Shown here: positions 9,798-17,596 of the stretch, in pieces
Layout: each line of letters opens with the position of its first letter
How positions within the stretch are numbered: the stretch's first letter is position 1
NCBI RefSeq assembly: GCF_900007165.1
Contig: NZ_CYGY02000042.1
Span: 1 to 64,000, forward strand
Source: Paraburkholderia piptadeniae
Lineage (GTDB): Bacteria; Pseudomonadota; Gammaproteobacteria; Burkholderiales; Burkholderiaceae
DNA length: 64,000 nucleotides
Direction of reading: 5' to 3'
Position numbers and translations under genes: made by a program
Notes under the pieces: generated by a model
What the model saw: the letters and a program-made list of their open reading frames with translations, nothing else
What the model was told of the DNA's origin: nothing
The model's database searches: none

Positions 9798-10484
9798 ATG
9801 ACAGGCTTCGATCGCCAGACGATCTCCGACACGACCGCAAAAATGCTGCTGGAAGTCCAGGCAGTGCACTTCAACGCGGAAAAACCGTACATCTTCACCT
9901 CCGGCTGGGCGAGCCCGGTATACATCGACTGCCGCAAGTTGATCTCGTACCCGCGCGTGCGCCGCGGCCTGATGGAGATGGCGGAAACGACGATCTTGCG
10001 CGACGTTGGTTACGAGCAGATCGACGCCGTCGCTGGCGGTGAAACGGCGGGCATCCCGTTCGCCGCGTGGCTGTCGGACCGCCTGATGGTACCGATGCAG
10101 TACGTGCGCAAGAAGCCGAAGGGTTTCGGCCGTAATGCGCAGATTGAAGGTCTGCTGACGGAAGGCCAGCGCGTGCTGCTGGTGGAAGACTTGACCACCG
10201 ACAGCCGCAGCAAGATCAACTTCATCGACGCACTGCGCACGGCGGGCGCGCAGGTGAACCACTGCTTCGTGCTGTTCCACTACAACATCTTCAAGGAAAG
10301 CGTGTCCGTGCTGAAAGACATCGACGTCGATCTGCACGCGCTCGCCACGTGGTGGGACGTGCTGCGCGTCGCGAAAGAAAAGGGCTACTTCGATACGAAG
10401 ACGCTCGACGAAGTCGAGAAATTCCTGCACGCGCCCGCCGAGTGGTCGGCAGCGCACGGCGGTGCGACGGCTGCTCCGCAGTAA
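9798..10484 (+). CDS. pyrE: orotate phosphoribosyltransferase
   Basis: Transfers phosphoribosyl from PRPP to orotate, giving OMP in de novo pyrimidine synthesis. The 228 residues include the PRPP-binding signature RVLLVEDLTTDSRSK around residues 119-133 and the family motifs FTSGWASPVYIDCRK and AGGETAGIPFAAWL. ATG 9798 is chosen because the family starts a few residues before the TSGxxSP block; the upstream frame extension is Pro/Arg-rich and unlike coding sequence. It is followed by a strong terminator, so pyrE is probably monocistronic. Confidence 0.95.
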   Translation: MTGFDRQTISDTTAKMLLEVQAVHFNAEKPYIFTSGWASPVYIDCRKLISYPRVRRGLMEMAETTILRDVGYEQIDAVAGGETAGIPFAAWLSDRLMVPMQYVRKKPKGFGRNAQIEGLLTEGQRVLLVEDLTTDSRSKINFIDALRTAGAQVNHCFVLFHYNIFKESVSVLKDIDVDLHALATWWDVLRVAKEKGYFDTKTLDEVEKFLHAPAEWSAAHGGATAAPQ

Positions 10485-10547
10485 TCGTCCGCATCACGCG
10501 CCGGGCTGAAGTCGCCAGGGCCCGCGCGCAGCCGGCGATGCAAACAG

Positions 10548-10582
10548 AAAGGCTGCCTGTCCGTAAGACAGGCAGCCTTTTC
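10548..10582. terminator. Rho-independent terminator after pyrE
   Basis: Stem GGCTGCCTGT/ACAGGCAGCC with a short loop, flanked by AAA on the left and TTTTCCTTT on the right. It ends pyrE and may also stop transcripts arriving from the response-regulator gene on the other strand. Confidence 0.85.
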
Positions 10583-10646
10583 CTTTGGCATGCCAAGATT
10601 CGCGTCGACCAGATTCGGAAGCGTCCCTCCTCCTCCGGCGACACGT

Positions 10647-11354
10647 CTAAGACTGTTGCGGCGCAGCGCCTCCGTCGTCGGCCTCGCCCGGCGCATACGA
10701 CGACAGGTTCATCAAGCCGTTACTTTGCGCATACTGAAATAATTCGGAATCCCGTTCGAGTCCGAGCTTGCGCATCGCCGTGTTCTTTTGAGTACTGATC
10801 GTCTTGATGCTGCGATTCAGTTGCTCGGAAATTTCCTTGATGGTCATGCCCGAAACGAAGAGCCGCACCACTTCGAGCTCGCGCTTCGACAGGATCACCT
10901 CGTCGCTCTTGCCACCCGCGTTCATGCGCAGCGTGTCGAGCGACGCCTTCACCGACGGACTCATGTATTCGAGATGCCGGCTGACGTGCTGCACGGCAAG
11001 ACCGATATGACTCAGATCGTCCGACTTGTTCACCACGGAAGTCACGCCAAGCTCATTTAGCCGCTTCAGCAACGCGGCGTTTTCAAGCATCGTCAGGACA
11101 ACGATGGGCAAGTCGGGAAAATTCCGACGCAAGTAACCGATCAATGGCAGACCGTCGCCGTAATGCCCGCCAGGCATCGCGAGATCGGTGACGAGCACGT
11201 CGCAGGGCGTCGTTTGTAACAACTTCACTAGCTCAGTGGATTGTTTTGCGCGCGCGACCACACGAATACCCTGGAACTTGAGCAACGCCTGCTCGGCACC
11301 AAAGAGAATGACCGGATGGTCGTCGGCAACCACGACCCTGATGGGATCTTGCAT
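10647..11354 (-). CDS. RcsB-like response regulator (REC plus LuxR-type HTH), orphan
   Basis: A 235-residue DNA-binding response regulator. The receiver domain (residues 1-125) has the acidic pair in VVVADDHPVILFG and the phospho-acceptor Asp57 in VLVTDLAMPG, followed by GHYGDGLPLIGYLRRNFP. Together these resemble enterobacterial RcsB more than generic NarL proteins. The C-terminal LuxR-type helix-turn-helix (about 160-225) includes SKRELEVVRLFVSGMTIKEI and NRSIKTISTQK. ATG 11354 is preferred over 11399 because a strong GAGGGAGG site lies just upstream of it. No histidine kinase or phosphotransfer gene is adjacent, so the input is unknown. Regulator family is secure; RcsB orthology is an inference. 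Confidence 0.88.
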   Translation of the reverse strand: MQDPIRVVVADDHPVILFGAEQALLKFQGIRVVARAKQSTELVKLLQTTPCDVLVTDLAMPGGHYGDGLPLIGYLRRNFPDLPIVVLTMLENAALLKRLNELGVTSVVNKSDDLSHIGLAVQHVSRHLEYMSPSVKASLDTLRMNAGGKSDEVILSKRELEVVRLFVSGMTIKEISEQLNRSIKTISTQKNTAMRKLGLERDSELFQYAQSNGLMNLSSYAPGEADDGGAAPQQS

Positions 11355-11543
11355 GGCCCTCCCTCGATCTGACAATCCACGCTCCGAAACTTCAGTCATG
11401 AAACTGTTTCTTAGTTCTAAATTTCTAGGAGTTGTCTGCTTGCATACGACCGCAGACGATCCCAGCGACTATAGCTGATTTCAGGCCATACTGGCCGCTT
11501 ACCAAGCACGAATGCTTTTATAAGATGTAATGTTAGACTCGAT

Positions 11544-11571
11544 TTGTCGCTTGGGTATAAAAAAGGATAAT
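11544..11571 (+). promoter_or_regulatory. candidate sigma-70 promoter for the YbhB-like gene
   Basis: TTGTCG and GATAAT are separated by 16 bases in an AT-rich stretch upstream of the gene at 11621. The -10 region lies in a small inverted repeat (11563-11568 with 11573-11578), which could be an operator. Match is moderate. Confidence 0.4.
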
Positions 11572-11620
11572 AATCCTTCGTAAGGACAATTCTTTACGAG
11601 CCTGACAGGAGATTCGGCAC

Positions 11621-12238
11621 ATGCGCTTGCGTTGCCCGGTCGTTACGCCTGCTTCGTCCCGTTCGTTCCTGCCGTTTCTGTCTGTCGCGCCATCGCGCGC
11701 CGCGTCCGTCATCGCGTTCGCGTGCGCGGTTCACGCGTCCACGGTCTTCGCCGACAGTGCGTTCACCGTCACCAGCACCAGTTTTCGCGCGGGCGGCACG
11801 GTCAACAACGCGCAGGTCTTCGACCGAGACGACTGCAAGGGCAACAACTATTCGCCGCAACTCAGCTGGCATAACCCGCCCGACGGCACGCGCAGCTTCG
11901 CGATCACGATCTTCGATCCCGATGCGCCTGGACGCGGCTGGTGGCATTGGGCCGTCGTCGGCATTCCAGCCAACGTCGACCGGCTGCCGGAAAACGCTAG
12001 CGCGTCCGGCTTTCTTAAGAAACTCGGTGCCGTCGAAGCACGCAACGATTTCGACATCGACGGCTACGGCGGCCCCTGCCCGCCGCCCGGCAAGCCGCAT
12101 CGTTATGTCATCACCGTGTATGCGCTGAGCGCGCCCAATCTCAGGCTCGCGCAGGGACGGCCTTCGGTGATGTTCGACCACGAGATCAGCACCGCGACGC
12201 TCGGCTACGCCCGCATGACCGTCATGTACGGTCGCTAG
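11621..12238 (+). CDS. exported YbhB/YbcL-family (PEBP, Raf-kinase-inhibitor-like) protein
   Basis: A 205-residue protein of the phosphatidylethanolamine-binding family. The first 45 residues form a long signal peptide ending near VFADSAF. The mature part has the PEBP ligand-pocket signatures: SPQLSWHNPPDGTRSFAI, then ITIFDPDAP, WWHWAVVGIP and GYGGPCPPPGKPHRYVITVYAL. AGGAG lies about 10 bases before ATG 11621. Bacterial members are periplasmic or cytosolic proteins of unsettled role. It is divergent from the RcsB-like regulator, which may control it; that is inference only. Confidence 0.88.
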   Translation: MRLRCPVVTPASSRSFLPFLSVAPSRAASVIAFACAVHASTVFADSAFTVTSTSFRAGGTVNNAQVFDRDDCKGNNYSPQLSWHNPPDGTRSFAITIFDPDAPGRGWWHWAVVGIPANVDRLPENASASGFLKKLGAVEARNDFDIDGYGGPCPPPGKPHRYVITVYALSAPNLRLAQGRPSVMFDHEISTATLGYARMTVMYGR

Positions 12239-12378
12239 CCTTTTTCCAAGGCGGTCTCAACAGCGATCGGACGACGCCGCGTTTTCTCGCGGCGTCTGAA
12301 AGAACTCGCCCTTGATGACAGAATGAACCCGCAACGTTCTGCCCTTGCCAATCATTTCTTGCAACGATGGAGTTGTCC

Positions 12379-12954
12379 ATGTCGAAGATCATCATCGTGT
12401 ATCACAGCGGCTATGGCCACACGAAGAAGCTCGCGGAAGCGGTTCTCGCCGGCACGCTCGACGGCGGCGCGGACGCAAAGCTGATCGCCGTCGGCGAGCT
12501 CGACGACGCGGGCTGGGCCGAGCTGGACGCAGCCGATGCGATCATCTTCGGCGCGCCCACGTACATGGGCGGCCCGTCCGCCGACTTCAAGAAATTCGCC
12601 GACGCCAGTTCAAAGCCGTGGTTCGGCCAGAAATGGAAGGACAAGATCGCCGCCGGCTTCACGAATTCAGCGACGATGAACGGCGACAAGTTCTCGACGA
12701 TCCAGTATTTCGTCACGCTCGCGATGCAGCACAGCATGATCTGGGCGGGCACGGGCATGATGCCGTCCAACACGAAAGCGGCCACTCGCAATGATCTGAA
12801 CTATGTCGGCGGCTTCACCGGGTTGCTGTCGCAGTCGCCCGCCGACGCGACGCCCGAAGAAGCGCCGCTGCCCGGCGACATCGAAACGGCAAAGGTGTTC
12901 GGCGCGCGCATCGCGGCCGTGACAGCGCGCTGGAAGGCGGGACAGCCGGCGTAG
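12379..12954 (+). CDS. WrbA-type flavodoxin-fold NAD(P)H:quinone oxidoreductase
   Basis: A 191-residue cytosolic flavoprotein expected to bind FMN and reduce quinones by two electrons. The N-terminal phosphate loop reads HSGYGHTKKLAEAV, and the isoalloxazine-contact GAPTYMGGPSADFKKF block follows near residue 70. ATG 12379 follows GATGGAG by about 6 bases; an alternative ATG at 12367 would place the RBS inside the gene. A GC-rich hairpin lies upstream (12273-12296) but lacks a T run. The gene stands alone ahead of argC. Confidence 0.87.
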   Translation: MSKIIIVYHSGYGHTKKLAEAVLAGTLDGGADAKLIAVGELDDAGWAELDAADAIIFGAPTYMGGPSADFKKFADASSKPWFGQKWKDKIAAGFTNSATMNGDKFSTIQYFVTLAMQHSMIWAGTGMMPSNTKAATRNDLNYVGGFTGLLSQSPADATPEEAPLPGDIETAKVFGARIAAVTARWKAGQPA

Positions 12955-13134
12955 GCGAGCGCGGCGCGTGCTGGTCGCGTCCTGGCAGCGCGGTCTGTCA
13001 TGCCGCTGTCACTGTTGCAGCGCAACTTGTTTTTAACCAAATCCGCACATGCGCTGCACACGCGCCGCCAAGCAGTCTTAAAATGGCGTTCCGGCGCAGC
13101 GAGCGCCCGTTTTCCGTAAGCCAGCGAGATCGAG

Positions 13135-14082
13135 ATGAGCACGAAAGTTTTTGTCGACGGACAGGAAGGCACGACCGGCCTGAAAATTTTCGAATACCTG
13201 TCACAACGCGCAGACGTTGAAATCCTCCGCATCGAAGAAGCGAAGCGCAAGGACATCGACGAGCGCCGTCGTCTCATCAACGCGTCCGACGTCACGTTCC
13301 TGTGCCTTCCGGACGTCGCGTCGCGCGAATCGGCCTCGCTCGTCGAGAACGACCGCACCGTGCTGATCGACGCGAGCACGGCGTTCCGCACCCATGCCGA
13401 CTGGGCGTACGGCCTGCCCGAACTGGCCCGCGCGCAACGAGAGCGTCTGCGCACGGCGAAGCGCATCGCGGTGCCTGGCTGCCACGCATCGGCGTTCGTG
13501 CTGGCGATGCGTCCGCTCGTCGAAGCGGGCGTGGTGTCGGCGGATTTCGCTGCGCACAGCTATTCGATCACCGGCTACAGCGGCGGCGGCAAGAAAATGA
13601 TTGCGGACTACGAAGCGGGCGGAAACGCGAAGCTCGACAGCCCGCGCCCGTATGCGCTCGGCCTCACGCACAAGCACCTGCCGGAAATGGCCGCGCACAC
13701 GGGCCTGAAGCACCCGCCCATCTTCACGCCGATCGTCGGCAACTTCTTCAAGGGCCTCGCCGTGACGACGTACTTCACGCCGAGCCAGCTCGCGAAGCCA
13801 GCCACGCCGCAAGAAGTGCAAGCGCTCTTCGCCGAGTACTACAGCGGCGAGCAGTTCGTGCGCGTCGCGCCCTTCAACGCGGACGACAACCTCGACAGCG
13901 GATTCTTCGACGTCCAGGCGAACAACGACACGAATCGCGTCGACCTGTTCGTGTTCGGCAGCGAAGAGCGCTTCGTAACGGTCTCGCGGCTCGACAACCT
14001 GGGCAAGGGCGCGTCGGGCGCGGCGATCCAGTGTATGAATCTCGCGATCGGCGCTGACGAAGCGACGGGATTGAAACGCTAA
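13135..14082 (+). CDS. argC: N-acetyl-gamma-glutamyl-phosphate reductase, type 2
   Basis: Reduces N-acetyl-glutamyl phosphate to the semialdehyde with NADPH, the third step of arginine synthesis. The 315 residues match the shorter type-2 ArgC. They open with KVFVDGQEGTTGLKIFEYL (nucleotide-binding), carry the catalytic cysteine Cys116 in VPGCHASAF, and include the ITGYSGGGKKMIADYE and LTHKHLPEM signatures. A purine-rich GCGAGATCGAG stretch precedes the ATG. No other arg gene is adjacent. It is followed by a strong terminator. Confidence 0.94.
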   Translation: MSTKVFVDGQEGTTGLKIFEYLSQRADVEILRIEEAKRKDIDERRRLINASDVTFLCLPDVASRESASLVENDRTVLIDASTAFRTHADWAYGLPELARAQRERLRTAKRIAVPGCHASAFVLAMRPLVEAGVVSADFAAHSYSITGYSGGGKKMIADYEAGGNAKLDSPRPYALGLTHKHLPEMAAHTGLKHPPIFTPIVGNFFKGLAVTTYFTPSQLAKPATPQEVQALFAEYYSGEQFVRVAPFNADDNLDSGFFDVQANNDTNRVDLFVFGSEERFVTVSRLDNLGKGASGAAIQCMNLAIGADEATGLKR

Positions 14083-14122
14083 CCGATCACTCTCGGACGG
14101 CACGGCCGTCCTCATAAGTCAC

Positions 14123-14156
14123 AAAGCCGGCCATTCAAACGCCGGCTTTTTCTTTT
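14123..14156. terminator. Rho-independent terminator after argC
   Basis: A 9-bp stem AAAGCCGGC/GCCGGCTTT with a 9-base loop and a following TTTTTCTTTT run. The left flank carries few A residues, so it acts mainly on argC. Confidence 0.85.
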
Positions 14157-14313
14157 GCGCTCGTCAATTCGCGATTTAAAACCATTAATTAAAACACCGC
14201 GCGATTCCTTTCGTTTTTCTCACTATCTCCAGCATTCCTGAAAGCTGGCATTTACTACTTCCCTTTTCCCATTCTGAGCATCTGTTACCGCATAGGGAAA
14301 CTCCGGATTTTTT

Positions 14314-14331
14314 TGCGAACGATCGTTCGCA
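14314..14331. promoter_or_regulatory. perfect 18-bp palindrome, candidate operator
   Basis: TGCGAACGATCGTTCGCA reads the same on both strands, centred on GATC. The size and form resemble TetR-family operators, but no such regulator gene is adjacent. Confidence 0.4.
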
Positions 14332-14505
14332 GATGATAGAGCACTTTAGTGTATCGCCCACCAGCAAAGGATGAGCGGAGTCGGAAGAAATCCGTCCGAC
14401 TTCGAAATAATCCGTTTTTGTTTAAAAACGCGCGCCTCGAAGCGCCATGCGACTCTCCGCGAAAAATGGGCTGTTTGAATCGGACTTTTTAGACGATTCG
14501 TTCAA

Positions 14506-14534
14506 TTGACAGTCTTAAATCGCGCAGCGAAATT
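14506..14534 (+). promoter_or_regulatory. candidate promoter of the DUF2957-OmpW cluster
   Basis: A perfect -35 hexamer TTGACA is followed after 17 bases by GAAATT, a poor -10. The weak -10 would suit an activator-dependent promoter. It lies about 85 bases before the first lipoprotein gene. Confidence 0.35.
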
Positions 14535-14617
14535 AGCTCGCAAATTAGATCAGTCGGCAAACACGGATCGGAGTAAGCGTTAAAAGCCCCAACTCCGGCC
14601 AACAGGGAGACAACAGC

Positions 14618-16027
14618 ATGTACGCCATTTCGAAAGGGCTGGCATGTGCCATTGCCAGCTCGCCTTTTTTGCTCGGCTGCGGCGGAGGGAAGGCAGATAA
14701 CCCCGGTTCGATCCAGACGAGCCAGTGCTCGGGATCGAGTTGCGGCGTGCAGGGGCCACCGACGTCGACGGCCAGCGCGAGTACGCTCTGCCCCGCCGAT
14801 GCCGACATCGGCAAGAACACCTACCTGGGCGGGGCCGGCAGCGGCGAAGTCGTGTCCCTGAACATCGACGCCGTGAAGATGACGTACAAGCTGACGTTTC
14901 TGGAATCGCCGATTCCCGTGTCGACGGGACAGGTCGACAAGACGCGCGCGGGCACGACCGTCACGGGCGCTGTCATGCATCCGCCCGCAGGCATGCTGCC
15001 CAACGCCGAGCAGACGCGCTGCGCGTTCATGCTGACGCCGGCCTCGGGCACCGCGCCGTCTACGGGCTCGACGTACACCACATCGTTTTCGTCGGCGAAC
15101 CCGCCGATTGTCTTCGTCGGCAAAGGCGTCGCGGGCGGCGGCATTCCCGGCGCGGACATCTCGTACGCCGGCAAGAACATCCTGACCTACCAGAACGTCG
15201 GCGCCGTGCCGAGCCGGCACTTCGACTTCTATCCGTTCCTCGGCTTCGCGAGCACGACGACCGATCTCTCGAAGCTCGCCGGCATCTACAACGGCCTGCT
15301 GTATCACATCGAGCCATCGGCGAACTACGCGGCGGCCGCAACCAGCACGTCCGAAACGTTCGACGCAAACGGCGCCTGCTCGTCCGCATCGAATCCGGCG
15401 CCCACTACCGGTAACACGAGCTCGACGGGATGTCTGTCGACGGGCGACCCGCTGACGCTCAACGCCAACGGCTATTTCGACAGCAACAACGCGCCGCGCA
15501 TCGAAAACCAGTTCAGCTTGCCGCTGCTCGGCCAAAGGGGCACGTCGAAGGCCCATATGATCCTCGGTCAGCTGAACGGCGCCACTGTCCCGGTCGTCGT
15601 GAGAACGGGCTATGTGTTCACCGGCACGGGCGCCGTTCCTCTCGACGCGCAGGTCGACGACGAATCCGGCATCGCGATGCTCGCTAGCGCGACGCCGCTC
15701 GCGTCGGGCGGCTTCGACGGCGGCTATGTCGGCGCGGACTCGAACTTCAAATACACCGCGTCGCTGATCCAGGGCGGCCTCGGCACTTTCATCAATCCGA
15801 CCACGCAAGCAGCCGAAAGCGGCTTCGCGCTGAAGTACGGCCTCGGCAACCCCGGCGTCGTGAACGTTGGCGACACGCAGGGCAAGTTGGGCCTCGCCAT
15901 CGCCGCGGGCGGACTCTACGCGATCTTCATCGAGGGCACGGAAAACGGCGGCGTCGCGCCGACTTCGGCCAACGCCGACACGGCCAGTTCGCCGTACTTC
16001 AGCGTCGGCGCACAGATCAGCAAGTGA
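14618..16027 (+). CDS. DUF2957 family lipoprotein, paralogue 1
   Basis: A 469-residue predicted lipoprotein. The signal peptide ends in FLLGC with the lipidation Cys at 21, followed by a Gly- and Ser-rich linker. I place it in DUF2957, a family of unknown function known mainly from Burkholderiales. It shares ordered motifs with the next gene: ESPIPV near residue 100, a lone Cys in RCAFML, FVGKGVAGGGIPGA, FYPFLGF, VDDESGIA and a C-terminal SSPYFSVGA. It is about 50 residues longer, mostly from a Ser/Thr/Asn insert around 245-275. GGGAG precedes ATG 14618. Being first of three envelope genes suggests an outer-membrane or surface role; no enzymatic motif is seen. Confidence 0.8.
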   Translation: MYAISKGLACAIASSPFLLGCGGGKADNPGSIQTSQCSGSSCGVQGPPTSTASASTLCPADADIGKNTYLGGAGSGEVVSLNIDAVKMTYKLTFLESPIPVSTGQVDKTRAGTTVTGAVMHPPAGMLPNAEQTRCAFMLTPASGTAPSTGSTYTTSFSSANPPIVFVGKGVAGGGIPGADISYAGKNILTYQNVGAVPSRHFDFYPFLGFASTTTDLSKLAGIYNGLLYHIEPSANYAAAATSTSETFDANGACSSASNPAPTTGNTSSTGCLSTGDPLTLNANGYFDSNNAPRIENQFSLPLLGQRGTSKAHMILGQLNGATVPVVVRTGYVFTGTGAVPLDAQVDDESGIAMLASATPLASGGFDGGYVGADSNFKYTASLIQGGLGTFINPTTQAAESGFALKYGLGNPGVVNVGDTQGKLGLAIAAGGLYAIFIEGTENGGVAPTSANADTASSPYFSVGAQISK

Positions 16028-16194
16028 ACCAAGTGAGCGACCCGGCGACACGATTGCAACCGGCAACCCGGCAACAAGACATGCAGCAAGGGCAGCAGGA
16101 CGCAACGAACGCGGTACGGCAACAACGCTAGATCACGAGACCGAAAGGCGGCTGGACTGGGAGCCGGCTGCCCACAACAAGACAGGGAGGCACA

Positions 16195-17442
16195 ATGAAC
16201 TGGAAGATTCTTTCGGCGCTGGCTTTTGCTGCGCCGTTGCTCTCGGCTTGCGGCGGTTCGGGCGGCGAAGGCCCGCCGCCGACGGAAGCGCGCCTTTGCC
16301 CTTCGTCGCTCGATTACGGCACGACCTTCACGGGCGGCGGTGGAGATGGCGAACTCGTCAAGCTGCAACTCGACACGACGAAGATGACGTGGCAAGTCAC
16401 CTACGTCGAATCGCCGATACCTGCGACGAAGGGAACGGTCGCGCCCACCCGCAAAGGACAGACGGCATCCGGCACGCTCACCCAGGAAACGCAGCTGCCC
16501 ACCAACAAGCTCAATCAGTGCGCGTTCCGCCTGAACGGCGCGAGCCTCGATCCGAACCGTCCGGCGCGCATCTTCGTCGGCGAAGGCGTGGCAGGCGGCA
16601 CGATTCCGGGCGCCGAGATCCAGTTCGATGGGATTCTCGGCCAGGGCAAGGTGCCCGATACGACATTCCCGTATTACCCATTCATCGGCTTCTCGTCGAT
16701 CGAGAAGAATCTTGCCAACGTCGTGGGCACGTACAACCAGCTCGGCTATCACCAGATTCCGTCGCAAAACTTCGCACCGACCGTCGTCGATACGAAGATC
16801 ACGATCAACGCCGACGGAACCTGGACCGAGTGCGACAACGCGGGCGTCAACGCCGGCAAGTGTCAGCAGCCTGGCACGAACTGGGCGCAGTCGTCCGACG
16901 GCAGCGGCGCGTTCGAAACCGACAACTTCCAAGGCCAGGGCAAACCGACGCTCGCGACATCGCCTGTCGCCAAGGGCTTCATGATCGTCGGCAAGCTGCG
17001 CAACCAGAACGTGCCGATCCTGATCCGCACGGGCGTCGCGAATTCGTCGCTGACGCCGAATCCGCAGAACGGCTTGAGCGGCCCCGTCGCCGATGACGAA
17101 TCGGGTATCTCGATCCTCGCGCCTCAGACGAACATCGCCGTCAACTCGCAGAACGGCGAGTACATCGGCGTCGACAGCGAGTTCGACTACCGGACGAATG
17201 CGCTCGTCGGCACACAGGCGACGCTGCTCGATCCGTTCAACCCGTCGCAGGCCTCGCTCACCAAGGCGCTAAACCTCGATTTCACGCAGACGGTGCCCGG
17301 CGTCGTCACGTCGACCTACGCGAGCGCGGCGGCAGGCAGCGCGCCGACCGGCAAGTTCATTTTCACGGGGGGCGTGTTCGGCTTCCTGGACTTGTCGAAT
17401 GCGTCGTCGCCGTACTTCACGATCGGCGCCTTCGTCCAGTGA
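16195..17442 (+). CDS. DUF2957 family lipoprotein, paralogue 2
   Basis: A 415-residue predicted lipoprotein with lipobox LLSAC (lipidated Cys19) and a strong RBS (GGGAGG) before ATG 16195. It is a paralogue of the preceding protein and keeps the same motif order: ESPIPATKG, QCAFRL, FVGEGVAGGTIPGA, YYPFIGF, ADDESGIS and SSPYFTIGA. Cys residues are few and mostly shared, which suggests conserved disulfides. The 167-base gap to the upstream gene shows no terminator, so co-transcription is likely. Function unknown; an outer-membrane-anchored binding or structural role is only a guess. Confidence 0.8.
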   Translation: MNWKILSALAFAAPLLSACGGSGGEGPPPTEARLCPSSLDYGTTFTGGGGDGELVKLQLDTTKMTWQVTYVESPIPATKGTVAPTRKGQTASGTLTQETQLPTNKLNQCAFRLNGASLDPNRPARIFVGEGVAGGTIPGAEIQFDGILGQGKVPDTTFPYYPFIGFSSIEKNLANVVGTYNQLGYHQIPSQNFAPTVVDTKITINADGTWTECDNAGVNAGKCQQPGTNWAQSSDGSGAFETDNFQGQGKPTLATSPVAKGFMIVGKLRNQNVPILIRTGVANSSLTPNPQNGLSGPVADDESGISILAPQTNIAVNSQNGEYIGVDSEFDYRTNALVGTQATLLDPFNPSQASLTKALNLDFTQTVPGVVTSTYASAAAGSAPTGKFIFTGGVFGFLDLSNASSPYFTIGAFVQ

Positions 17443-17496
17443 TGGGCGCGCGCTCCTCACCATAAAACGCAACGAGGCGATCGCCCCTCGGCCCGT

Positions 17497-17523
17497 CCCT
17501 CTGCCCGCGCGGCAGAGCGGACG
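17497..17523. repeat. GC-rich hairpin between the lipoprotein and OmpW genes
   Basis: CTCTGCC and GGCAGAG face each other across CGCG; the 12-mer GCCCGCGCGGCA recurs at 17561-17572. There is no T run, so it is more likely an mRNA structure between operon genes than a terminator. Confidence 0.4.
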
Positions 17524-17596
17524 GCCGGGGCGCGGGCCAGACGGCGCCGATAACGCCGTTGCCCGCGCGGCAGGCCGCCCGCTCAGGAGGAACAGA

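Larger units (their letters stand above)
14157..14617. other. AT-richer regulatory intergenic region upstream of the DUF2957 cluster
   Basis: About 460 bases with clearly lower GC than its surroundings and no credible gene; a 60-codon minus-strand frame here lacks an RBS. It contains the 18-bp palindrome at 14314-14331, a perfect -35 hexamer at 14506 and several short direct repeats such as AATCCGTTTTT/AAATCCGTCC. It probably controls the three-gene envelope cluster to the right. Confidence 0.5.

Noticed and set aside
12273..12296. Hairpin GACGCCGCG/CGCGGCGTC after the PEBP gene
   Set aside because: It is followed by TGAAAGAAC and not by a T run, so it was not called a terminator, though it may end or stabilise the mRNA.
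14185..14367. 60-codon minus-strand frame after argC
   Set aside because: No ribosome-binding site, AT-rich unlike neighbouring genes, and it overlaps the 18-bp palindrome.
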